Notes under the pieces: model-generated | Database searches by the model: none | Told to the model about the DNA's origin: nothing | The model's input: only the letters and a program-made list of their open reading frames with translations | Shown here: positions 54,551 through 64,000 of the stretch, piece by piece | Layout: every line of letters starts with the position of its first letter | Position numbering within the stretch: the first letter of the stretch is position 1 | NCBI RefSeq assembly: GCF_000170895.1 | Contig: NZ_ABCS01000019.1 | Span: 62,001 to 126,000 of the forward strand | From: Plesiocystis pacifica SIR-1 | Lineage (GTDB): Bacteria; Myxococcota_A; Polyangia; Nannocystales; Nannocystaceae | Reading direction: 5' to 3' | DNA length: 64,000 nt | Position numbers and translations under genes: made by a program

Positions 54551-55459
54551 ATGAAATTCCACAGCCTGATCAAGACCGCCGCCATCGCCTCTTTCCTGAC
54601 CATTCCGCTGACCGCTTGCCCGTCCGACGACGGTGGCGACGACGAGGTCGGCGAGGAGGAGGATGACACCGCGGGCGAGACGACCAGCGGCGAAGACACG
54701 ACCGAAGACGGCTCGACCGAGGAGGAGACGACCGAAGAGGAGTCGACCACCGAGGAGGAAGAGGAGACCACCGAGGAAGAGACCACCGGCGGCGACGAGG
54801 GCCGCGTGCGCCTGATGCACCTCGGCGTGTTCCCCGGTGACGAGAACACCGGCGTCGACATCTTCGTCAACGGCGAGGCTCCCGGGATCACCTTCGAGTT
54901 CAAGCAGGGCACCGACTACGTCGCCCTGCCCGTCGGCACCTACGACTTCGACATCGTCCCCGCCGGCGGCACCATCGACGACTCGGTGTTCACCGTCGAG
55001 GGCTTCGCGATCGAGGCTGGGGTCGACTACGCCGTGTTCGCGTCGGGCTACCTCGATCCGGGCGACGGCGACGGCGAGTTCGGCGTGGCCTTCTTCCCCG
55101 AGAACCCGGCCGACATCGCCGAGGGAGATACGCGCCTCAACGTGATCCACGCCGCGGCCCTGGGCGCCTTCAACCCCGTGGACGTGTGGCTCGTGGACGA
55201 GAACTGCGACCCGACCATGCCCCTGCTCGAGGACTTCCCCTACCTCGGCGGCGCCCTCGACTTCGACGTGCCCGTGGGGCCGCTGTCCCTGGGCCTCGAC
55301 GTCGGCCAGGACGCCACCGTCGACGCCTGCTTCTTCGTTCCGGAGCTGCCCGGCGGCGCGCTCATCAACGTGTACGCCGTGAACACCAGCGAGGGCGTCC
55401 CCTCGCTCATCGCGCACCTGCCCGACGGCTCCATCGCCGAGGTGAACCCCGAGGGCTGA
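54551..55459 (+). CDS. DUF4397-type lipoprotein
   Basis: A 302-residue predicted lipoprotein: signal IKTAAIASFLTIPLTAC with lipobox Cys 23, followed by a linker of about 60 residues made nearly only of Glu, Thr, Asp, Gly and Ser. The globular part has the features of DUF4397: VRLMHLGVFPG, TGVDIFVNGE, ALPVGTYDFDIVPAG and then a second copy-like unit LNVIHAAALGAFNPVDVWLV and LGLDVGQDATVD. Both units read as tandem beta-sandwich repeats. The function of the family is unknown; many copies are typical of Nannocystis-type genomes. ATG at 54551. A strong bidirectional terminator follows at 55473-55521. Confidence 0.85.
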   Translation: MKFHSLIKTAAIASFLTIPLTACPSDDGGDDEVGEEEDDTAGETTSGEDTTEDGSTEEETTEEESTTEEEEETTEEETTGGDEGRVRLMHLGVFPGDENTGVDIFVNGEAPGITFEFKQGTDYVALPVGTYDFDIVPAGGTIDDSVFTVEGFAIEAGVDYAVFASGYLDPGDGDGEFGVAFFPENPADIAEGDTRLNVIHAAALGAFNPVDVWLVDENCDPTMPLLEDFPYLGGALDFDVPVGPLSLGLDVGQDATVDACFFVPELPGGALINVYAVNTSEGVPSLIAHLPDGSIAEVNPEG

Positions 55460-55472
55460 GAATCGAGACCGA

Positions 55473-55521
55473 CCAACGAAAGAGGGATGCACCGTCGCGG
55501 TGCATCCCTCTTTTTCGTTGG
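55473..55521. terminator. Bidirectional Rho-independent terminator
   Basis: Arms of 22 and 24 bases (start CCAACGAAAGAGGGATGC; loop TCG) pair almost perfectly, with two unpaired T. On the plus strand the stem core is followed by CTCTTTTTCG, on the minus strand by CTCTTTCG. It lies between the convergent genes 54551-55459 and 55541-55849 and ends both. Confidence 0.9.
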
Positions 55522-55540
55522 GGCTTGGACAATCAGAGCT

Positions 55541-55849
55541 TCACAGCACTTCGCCGCTCTTGGCGTCGCACTCCGAGCGCGGGACCTTGATCCACCCCTT
55601 GCCCTTGCAGTCGTTCTCGCCGGCGCAGGAGTGCTCGATGCCCAGCTCGGGCTTGTTGACGTTGCAGGCGCTCTCGCCCTTGCACTCGTTGATGCCAAAG
55701 CACTTGACCACCTCGTCGGCGTTGGCGTCCCCGCCCGCGGCGTCTCCGGGGTCCGTGGTGCCTCCCGAGGACTTGTCGCAGGCGCCGAGGAAGAGCGCGG
55801 CGGCGGACAGGGCGAAGGCGGACATGAGCTGCTTGTTGGTGTTGGTCAT
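55541..55849 (-). CDS. Cys-rich small lipoprotein, probable bufferin-like precursor
   Basis: A 102-residue protein. The signal ALSAAALFLGACDK gives lipobox Cys 24; a Gly/Asp/Ala linker follows to about residue 45. The C-terminal 55 residues have six Cys (50, 56, 62, 75, 81, 94) in KCFGINECKGESAC and HSCAGENDCKGKGW with two CKG repeats. The pattern resembles bufferin-type copper-binding precursors (DUF2282-like, KCYGx..., HxCAG...). In those, Cys residues are changed to thiooxazoles by an MNIO enzyme; a fused MNIO gene is divergent from this gene 137 bases away, which supports the call. Bufferins normally carry a Sec signal, whereas here a lipobox is present. Confidence 0.75.
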   Translation of the reverse strand: MTNTNKQLMSAFALSAAALFLGACDKSSGGTTDPGDAAGGDANADEVVKCFGINECKGESACNVNKPELGIEHSCAGENDCKGKGWIKVPRSECDAKSGEVL

Positions 55850-55980
55850 GGTCGGCTCGTGGCGGGTGCGAACGCAGGGAGTATGTCTGCGCGCGCGCCA
55901 AGGTTACGTGGAATTCGCGCGCTGGGGCTCGAAATTCGCGGCCTGCGTTCCGCCGCGGGGTCGAGTTCGCGCTATCTTGA

Positions 55981-58618
<2,638 letters not shown>

Positions 58619-58679
58619 GGCGGCGCGGAGCATAGCTCGATCATCGGTCGGGATCACCGGCCTGGATCACGAGCTGCGA

Positions 58680-59132
58680 TCACGCGCTGGGGTCGGCGTT
58701 GCTGCGCACGCGGCCGGCCGCGAAGGCGCGAGCTCGGGCCGGCTCGCGGAACACGCCCAGGCGCTCGTCGTGCAGCTTCGTGGACAGCCGCCGGACCTGC
58801 ATCACGCCCGCGGCCGAGCGGACCAGGATCGCCAGGCGGGCGAAGGTCTCGAGCAGGTAGGTCCGCATCCGCCGGGACTCGTGCTCGAAGTCCGAGTCCG
58901 AGCGACCGATGGCCTCGCGGCTGTCGAAGAGCACGCCCCAGTGCGCCGGGTCGTCCATCAGGGGGGTCACGCCGCGGAGCATCATGACGACGTCGAGGGC
59001 GTTGAAGGAGCCGACCGGCTTGCGCCGCATGACCATGACCGCCTGGCTCGGGTCGAGGCCAATGTCGAAGCGATCGTTGGACTCGACGACCTCGAAACCC
59101 GCGAGGGACGAGTGGAGCGACCGCTCGTTCAT
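58680..59132 (-). CDS. Small STAS/SpoIIAA-like protein
   Basis: A 150-residue cytosolic protein. HWGVLFDSREAIGRSDSDFE, then MRTYLLETFARLAILVRSAA and MQVRRLSTKLHDERLGVFRE follow the alpha/beta pattern of SpoIIAA/STAS-like small proteins frequent in myxobacteria, in which a W.LLFD.R..PGR.D..FE segment is common. The function is unknown; these may be anti-sigma or signalling adaptors by analogy. No signal peptide. ATG at 59130-59132; it ends 61 bases before the patatin start on the same strand, so the two may be co-transcribed. Confidence 0.6.
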   Translation of the reverse strand: MNERSLHSSLAGFEVVESNDRFDIGLDPSQAVMVMRRKPVGSFNALDVVMMLRGVTPLMDDPAHWGVLFDSREAIGRSDSDFEHESRRMRTYLLETFARLAILVRSAAGVMQVRRLSTKLHDERLGVFREPARARAFAAGRVRSNADPSA

Positions 59133-59260
59133 GCGCGGAGTGTATCAGGTACCGGCCGACCGGCGGAGGCCACAAAGACGGGCGAATTCGCCGCAATTCA
59201 TGACACTTCGTGTCTGATGGGCGGCGCAGATCCAGGCCCCAAAGCAGTAAGCTCCGCTCC

Positions 59261-61771
59261 ATGCCCGCCCCCTCGCGTCTGCCTGATCGCGCCCGCGTCG
59301 TCGTCATCGGCGGCGGCGTCATTGGCTGCTCCGTCGCTTACCACCTCGCCCACATGGGCGAGACCGACGTGGTCCTGCTCGAGCGCGACAAGCTGACCTC
59401 CGGGACCACCTGGCACGCGGCGGGCTTGATGGTCTGCTTTGGCTCCACGTCGGAGACCTCCATGGAGATGCGCAAATACACGCGCGATCTCTACGCGCGC
59501 CTGGAGGCGGAGACGGGTCAGGCCACGGGCTTCGCTCCGGTCGGCTTCATCGAGCTCGCCAGCGACGCCGATCGCCTCGAGGAGTACCGCCGGGTCTCGG
59601 CCTTCAACCGCCACTGCGGCGTCGACGTCGAGGAGATCGGCCCCGCCAAGGTCAAGGAGATGTTCCCCCTCGCCGAGGTCGAGGACGTGCTCGCGGGCTT
59701 TTACGTCGAGGGCGACGGTCGGGTGAACCCCGTGGACGTCACCCAGGCCCTGGCCAAGGGCGCGCGGCTCCAGGGCGCGACGATCTTCGAAGAAGTTCGG
59801 GTCACCGGCGTGACCCAGGCGCGGACCCTCGAGCTGCGCGGCAGCAAGGTCACCGGGGTCGACTACGTGCGCACCGTGGGCGGGCAGGAAGAGCGCGGGC
59901 ACATCGAGGCCGAGGTCGTCGTCAACTGCACGGGCATGTGGGCGCGCCAGCTCGCCGGGAGCTCGGGCATCAGCGTGCCGCTGCAGGCGGCCGAGCACTA
60001 CTACCTGATCACCGAGGCCATCCCGGAGCTGGGCGCGGACTGGCCGGTGATCGAAGACCCGGGCTGCTACGGCTACTACCGCGAGGAGGGCGGGGGCCTG
60101 ATGATCGGCCTGTTCGAGCCGGTGTGCGCCCCGTGGAAGGTCGAGGGCATCCCCCAGGACTTCTCCTTTGGCACGCTCTCGCCGGACTGGGATCGCATGG
60201 GGCCCTACCTCGAGAAGGCCATGAGCCGGGTGCCGATCGCCTACGACACCGGGGTCAAGCTGTTCTTTTGCGGGCCCGAGAGCTTCACTCCGGATCTCTC
60301 GCCCATCGTCGGCGAGGCGCCCGAGGTCAAAAATTACTTCGTCGCCGCGGGCCTGAACTCCATCGGAATTTTGACCGGCGGTGGTCTGGGCCGGGTGCTC
60401 GCCCACTGGATCTTGACCGGGCGCGCCGACGTGGACATCACGGCGATGAACGTCGACCGCCTCCAGCCCTACCAGTGCACGCCGGAGTACCGAGCCACGC
60501 GCACCGTCGAGAGCCTGGGCATGGTCTACCAGTGCCACTACCCCATGCGCTCGATGCAGACCGCGCGCGGGGCCAAGCGCTCGCCTTTTTACGAGGCCCT
60601 GAAGGCCCAGGGCGCCTACTTTCGTGACGTCAGCGGGTGGGAGGGCGCCGACTGGTACGCGGGCCCAGGCGTCGAGCCCGACCCGGGGCCGCTGTCGTGG
60701 GGCAAGCCGCGGTGGTTCGATCGCTGGGCCGCCGAGCACAAAGCCTGCCGCGAGGGCGTGATCGTCATGGACATGAGCTTCATGGCCAAGTTCATGGTCC
60801 AGGGCCGCGACGCCGGGGCGTGCCTGGAGCGGGTCTCGGCCAACCGCGTCGACGGCAAGGTCGGGCGCATCACCTATACGCAGTGGCTCGACGAGGCCGG
60901 CAAGCTCCAGGCGGACCTGACCGTGACCAAGCTCGGCCCCGAGCGCTACCTGGTCATCGCCTCGGACACGGCCCACCGCCACGCCGAGACCTGGATGGTG
61001 CGCAACTTCCCGGCCGACGCCCACGTGTTCGTGTCGGACGTGAGCTCGGGCTACGCCCAGCTCAACGTCCAGGGCCCGCGCTCGCGGGCGCTCATGCAGG
61101 CGATCACCGACGCCGACATGTCCAAGGAGGCCTTCCCCTTCCGGGGCGTGCGCGAGCTGGCGATCGGCTTCGCCACGGTGATCTGCACGCGCATCACCTA
61201 CCTGGGCGAGCTCGGCTACGAGCTCTACATCCCGACGGAGCAGGCCATGCACGTCTACGAGCGCATCGTCGCCGCGGGCGCGCAGTTTGGCCTGGTCCAC
61301 GCCGGGCTCAAGGCCCTGGCGAGCCTGCGCATGGAGAAGGCCTACCGCGACTACGGCCACGACATCGACAACACCGACACGGTGCTCGAGGCGGGGCTGG
61401 GTTTTGCGGTGCGGCTCAAGAAAAAGGGCGGCTTCATCGGCCGGGACGCCGTCGCGGCGCAAAAGGCCGCGGGGCCCCTGGCCAAGCAGCTCGTGCAGAT
61501 CCTGCTGACAGATCCGGAGCCGATGCTGTTCCACGCCGAGCTCGTCTACCGCGACGGCGCGTGCGTGGGCTACATCCGGGCGGCGAGCTATGGGCACACC
61601 CTGGGCGGGGCCGTGGGCCTGGCGATGATCGAGTCTGGCGACGGCTCGCCGGTGGACGCGGACTACGTCGCGGGCGGGACCTGGGAGGTGCTGATCGGGA
61701 ACGAGCGCTACCCGGCGAAGGCCTCCCTCGCGCCGATGTACGACCCAAAGATGGCGCGCATCAAGGCCTGA
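59261..61771 (+). CDS. Dimethylglycine/sarcosine dehydrogenase-type flavoprotein
   Basis: An 836-residue two-part enzyme. The N-terminal FAD oxidase domain (about 10-400) has VVVIGGGVIGCSVAYHL (GGGVIG, 17-22) and SGTTWHAAGLMV, in which His 52 matches the histidine that covalently holds FAD in dimethylglycine and sarcosine dehydrogenases. A linking FAO_M-type segment follows. From about 430 the protein is of the GcvT (aminomethyltransferase) type with RDVSGWEGADWYAGPGV, DMSFMAKFMVQG and YGHDIDNTDTVLEAGLGF, which in relatives binds tetrahydrofolate. It oxidatively demethylates methylated glycines; which one cannot be told. ATG at 59261 is used. Isolated gene, no sarcosine oxidase neighbours. 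Confidence 0.9.
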   Translation: MPAPSRLPDRARVVVIGGGVIGCSVAYHLAHMGETDVVLLERDKLTSGTTWHAAGLMVCFGSTSETSMEMRKYTRDLYARLEAETGQATGFAPVGFIELASDADRLEEYRRVSAFNRHCGVDVEEIGPAKVKEMFPLAEVEDVLAGFYVEGDGRVNPVDVTQALAKGARLQGATIFEEVRVTGVTQARTLELRGSKVTGVDYVRTVGGQEERGHIEAEVVVNCTGMWARQLAGSSGISVPLQAAEHYYLITEAIPELGADWPVIEDPGCYGYYREEGGGLMIGLFEPVCAPWKVEGIPQDFSFGTLSPDWDRMGPYLEKAMSRVPIAYDTGVKLFFCGPESFTPDLSPIVGEAPEVKNYFVAAGLNSIGILTGGGLGRVLAHWILTGRADVDITAMNVDRLQPYQCTPEYRATRTVESLGMVYQCHYPMRSMQTARGAKRSPFYEALKAQGAYFRDVSGWEGADWYAGPGVEPDPGPLSWGKPRWFDRWAAEHKACREGVIVMDMSFMAKFMVQGRDAGACLERVSANRVDGKVGRITYTQWLDEAGKLQADLTVTKLGPERYLVIASDTAHRHAETWMVRNFPADAHVFVSDVSSGYAQLNVQGPRSRALMQAITDADMSKEAFPFRGVRELAIGFATVICTRITYLGELGYELYIPTEQAMHVYERIVAAGAQFGLVHAGLKALASLRMEKAYRDYGHDIDNTDTVLEAGLGFAVRLKKKGGFIGRDAVAAQKAAGPLAKQLVQILLTDPEPMLFHAELVYRDGACVGYIRAASYGHTLGGAVGLAMIESGDGSPVDADYVAGGTWEVLIGNERYPAKASLAPMYDPKMARIKA

Positions 61772-61816
61772 GTGCCGTCATGCCCCCGCGGGCGTCTGGG
61801 AGCTGGGGGCGGCTCG

Positions 61817-62392
61817 TCATGGATTGAGCGACTCGACGTTGACGACCTCGATGTAGAAGATCAGCGTCGAGTTCGGGGGGATCGAGCCGGTCTTGCGCTC
61901 GCCGTAGCCGAGCTGCGGCGGGATCACCAGCTTGCGCCGCATGCCGACCCGCACGCCGACCAAGCCGCGCTCGAAGCCTTCGATCACTCGCCCCTGGCCG
62001 AGCTCGAACTCGAAGGGCCGGTCGCGCTCGTGGGTCGAGTCGAACACGGTGCCGTCGGGCAGGACGCCCTCGTAGTGCAGGCGCAGCTTGGAGCCCGCGG
62101 CGGCCTCGGGTCCTTCGCCGAGGGCGTAGTCGCTGCGCTCGAGCCCGTCGGCGTCGACGTTGACCTGGAGCGCCTCGCCCTCGAAGCCGGCTGGGATGGG
62201 CGAGTTCCTCGGCGGGGGCTCGGGCTCGGGCTCGGCGGCGTCGAAGTGCTCCGCCTCGAGCCAGACCGTGGGCTCGTGTGAGGCGGCCTCGGGAGCCTCG
62301 GGCTTTGTGGTTTCGGGACCTTCGCCAGGGCTCTGCGTCACGCAGGCGGCGAGCATCAGCGTGCCCAAGAACAGCGGCGCGCGTGCTCCCAT
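61817..62392 (-). CDS. FKBP-type peptidyl-prolyl isomerase lipoprotein
   Basis: A 191-residue periplasmic folding catalyst. Lipoprotein signal FLGTLMLAAC has its lipobox at Cys 17. A Pro/Glu-rich linker runs to about residue 75. The FKBP domain occupies residues of about 95-187: LRLHYEGVLPDGTVFDSTHE, PFEFELGQGRVIEGFERGL, VGMRRKLVIPPQLGYGE and IPPNSTLIFYIEVVNV, with the Phe, Tyr, Ile and Trp-site residues of active FKBPs mostly present. It is convergent with the dehydrogenase gene. ATG at 62390-62392. No chaperone SlyD-type insert is present. Confidence 0.93.
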   Translation of the reverse strand: MGARAPLFLGTLMLAACVTQSPGEGPETTKPEAPEAASHEPTVWLEAEHFDAAEPEPEPPPRNSPIPAGFEGEALQVNVDADGLERSDYALGEGPEAAAGSKLRLHYEGVLPDGTVFDSTHERDRPFEFELGQGRVIEGFERGLVGVRVGMRRKLVIPPQLGYGERKTGSIPPNSTLIFYIEVVNVESLNP

Positions 62393-62424
62393 GGTCCGAG
62401 TCTAGCAGTTCGCCAGGGAGGGTC

Positions 62425-62459
62425 GGCGAATGGCGAATGGCGAATGGCGAATGGTCAAT
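62425..62459. repeat. Short tandem repeat of GGCGAAT
   Basis: Four perfect copies of the 7-base unit GGCGAAT (62425-62452) and one degenerate copy (GGTCAAT) lie in the 148-base gap between divergent genes 61817-62392 and 62541. Units are too short and close for a CRISPR. Confidence 0.85.
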
Positions 62460-62540
62460 GGCGGGGTTCGTCTTTCCGCAGCGAGGGCAGGCGCTGACGC
62501 CGAGGGTCACGGCTGCGTTGGGCGGGTGTACCCTCGCGCG

Positions 62541-64000
62541 GTGACCGAGCAGCTGCGCCGCCTCGTCTACGATCACCTCTCCCACGAGAGCGTTCGGTTC
62601 CCGGGGAAGATCGAGCCGGGGATCTTGTTCACCGCGGCCCTCGAGCACGGGCTCGGGCTCGCGCACCTCGACGGCGAGGAGCTGTTGGCGGTGGTCGACG
62701 AGAGCCAGTACCTGCAAGCGGGCACCAAGGTCATGGGCCTGCTCAACGACTCGATCAAGGCCCGGCGCTTTTCGGGCATGTTGATCACGGATCGCCGGAT
62801 CATCGGCGGCGATCCGTGCCTGGCGATTCCTCTCGCGGACATCGTCGGCGCGCGCACGAGCGGGCGCTTGATCGCCAAGGTCGAGGTCCTCGCCACCCGC
62901 GGCAGCCAGACCTTCGAGCTCGAGGCGGCCCCGCAGATCGCCGCGTTGCTCACCGCGATGACCTCCTCGATCCCGGACCGCGAGCGCGTCGGTGTCCGTC
63001 GCCCCCTGTGCGCGCCGAGCTCGGGGGACCCCTTGGGGATCAACCACATCTACGACGGCCAGGCGGTCGACGGGCGGGTGACCTCGCTGCTCGGGCTCGC
63101 GTCCTTGTTCGCGCGGGCCGGCGAGGACGGGCTCGCGCGCGGCCGCGATCTCGCGTGGCGGGCGATGCTCTTGCAAAAGACCGCCGCCCTCGGCCGCGGC
63201 TCCCACGGCGGCTCGTGGCTCAGCCCGCTGCATCGCGGTGACTTCGCGGGCCTGCTGCCGCGCCTGTTCGGCCGACCGACCCAGGCCTGGACCGACCCCC
63301 AGGGCGGCTGGGGCTTCGAGTTCGTGGTCGAGGAGAGCGTCGCCGCGGCCACGATGAAGTCGGCGGTCGGGCTCCTGGCCGGAGCGCTGATCGGCGTCGG
63401 CGGGGTCGTGCTGCCCAAGCGCTCGGCTCTGCGCGTCGTCTGCTGGGAGCTCGGGCAGTTCACGGCGTTCACGCTGATGGCGACCACGGGCCTGCGCGGG
63501 ACCAAGGCCGACGGGGAGGATCTGCGCCAGCGCGAGTGGGCCCACACGATGCTCGCGGCCCACGAGGGCCGGACGATCCTGCTGCGGGCGATCTACGGGT
63601 GGCAGCACCCCCTCGACGCCCTGCTGGCGGCGGACCCCCGGGCCGTGCTCGCCCACGTCGCCGAGCACATCGGGACCATCGATCTCAGCGCCTTCTTCCC
63701 CGAGGTCCCCGCGGATCAGATGATCGCGATCAGCCCCGAGATCGCGGCGATCATGGCCGAGGTCGAGTCCAAGTCCCTCGACGACATGAAGCGCGAGGCT
63801 CACGAGGCCTGGCGGGCGGCCCAGGAGGCCGGCACGGTCAAGGCCTTGTCGCGCGCGGCGCTGGGCTTTCAGCACGTGTCCTTGTTTGACGAGTCGATCG
63901 CCGCCTACCGAGAGCTCGCGCAGCGCCACCCCGCGGAGGCCTCCGAGGCCTGGCAAGGGATCGGCGACAGCTACCTGCACCGCGCGGACATGGGCGCGAG
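62541..64000 (+). CDS. Unknown protein with C-terminal TPR-like helices, partial at right edge
   Basis: From the GTG at 62541 the frame stays open for 486 codons to the end of the window without a stop. It starts TEQLRRLVYDHLSHESVRFP. The first 150 residues are mixed alpha/beta and include FSGMLITDRRIIGGDPCLAI, reminiscent of PH-like or bacterial Pleckstrin-type domains, which is only an impression. A glycine-rich hydrophobic stretch (SAVGLLAGALIGVGGVVLP) could be a membrane segment. After EWAHTMLAAHEGRT, the end reads like TPR helices: VSLFDESIAAYRELAQRHP and AWQGIGDSYLHRADMG. Codon bias supports coding throughout. No family assigned; the 3' end is missing. Confidence 0.75.
   Translation, partial: MTEQLRRLVYDHLSHESVRFPGKIEPGILFTAALEHGLGLAHLDGEELLAVVDESQYLQAGTKVMGLLNDSIKARRFSGMLITDRRIIGGDPCLAIPLADIVGARTSGRLIAKVEVLATRGSQTFELEAAPQIAALLTAMTSSIPDRERVGVRRPLCAPSSGDPLGINHIYDGQAVDGRVTSLLGLASLFARAGEDGLARGRDLAWRAMLLQKTAALGRGSHGGSWLSPLHRGDFAGLLPRLFGRPTQAWTDPQGGWGFEFVVEESVAAATMKSAVGLLAGALIGVGGVVLPKRSALRVVCWELGQFTAFTLMATTGLRGTKADGEDLRQREWAHTMLAAHEGRTILLRAIYGWQHPLDALLAADPRAVLAHVAEHIGTIDLSAFFPEVPADQMIAISPEIAAIMAEVESKSLDDMKREAHEAWRAAQEAGTVKALSRAALGFQHVSLFDESIAAYRELAQRHPAEASEAWQGIGDSYLHRADMGA

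Noticed and set aside
59198..61597. A 799-codon open frame on the minus strand
   Set aside because: Exactly opposite the dehydrogenase gene at 59261-61771, whose cofactor motifs are clear.
61782..61810. Terminator between the dehydrogenase and FKBP genes
   Set aside because: Stem GCCCCC/GGGGGC is only six bases with a 17-base loop and no T-run.
62425..62459. Possible CRISPR-like repeat
   Set aside because: Units are 7 bases with no spacers; a simple tandem repeat.

Overview
The window is a 64 kb, very GC-rich and densely coded stretch of chromosome. The content points to a myxobacterium, probably of the Nannocystis/Enhygromyxa/Plesiocystis type (inference). It holds three intact Hanks-type Ser/Thr kinases plus one broken one, many lipoproteins with Asp/Glu/Thr/Gly-rich linkers after the lipobox, an ADYC-type lipoprotein, a ChoD-like GMC oxidoreductase, a secreted FG-GAP/trefoil protein and a secreted HExxH protease. 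No rRNA, tRNA, CRISPR array, transposase or integrase was found.

Layout. 1-4250: the branched-chain amino acid operon ilvD(end)-ilvC-ilvB-ilvM-ilvA, tightly overlapped. 4247-14361: kinases, small lipoproteins, the divergent pair queE/asnS, ftsW and an ADP-ribosylglycohydrolase. 14492-21732: GMC oxidoreductase, a membrane protein, a sigma factor, an ADYC lipoprotein, an unknown protein and a leucine-rich repeat protein. 21729-24358: a kinase/TPR gene broken by an internal deletion and frameshift. 24377-31093: three large exported proteins on the minus strand, two with clear Rho-independent terminators behind them. 31244-34318: decarboxylating dehydrogenase, SpoU methyltransferase and a LETM1/GYF protein. 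34342-42143: a complete ebo cluster, order eboD-E-C-A-B-F, followed by an SDR-like gene; eboE and eboC are joined in one frame by what looks like one extra base in a homopolymer. 42428-45702: membrane protein, aldo/keto reductase, GH75 chitosanase-like lipoprotein and a zinc-ribbon membrane protein. 45839-47864: a two-gene islet of lower GC encoding TcmP and its three-Cys-motif (Gp37/Gp68, DUF5131) partner. 47873-54247: a kinase downstream of an orphan FHIPEP (FlhA/SctV) gene and two related outer-membrane-type proteins. 54551-57759: DUF4397 lipoprotein, then a Cys-rich lipoprotein divergent from a fused MNIO(DUF692)-DUF2063 protein, which looks like a bufferin-type peptide-modification system. 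57740-64000: patatin, a small STAS-like protein, a sarcosine/dimethylglycine dehydrogenase-type enzyme, an FKBP lipoprotein and a gene that runs off the right edge.

The strongest candidates for new biology are the lipoprotein-type bufferin locus with a fused maturase (55541-57759), the TcmP/three-Cys islet (45703-47864), the orphan export gate whose conserved PGKQ lysine is a glutamate (50531-52369), and the complete ebo cluster with its eboE-eboC fusion. Functions are assigned from motifs read by eye; no database search was possible.
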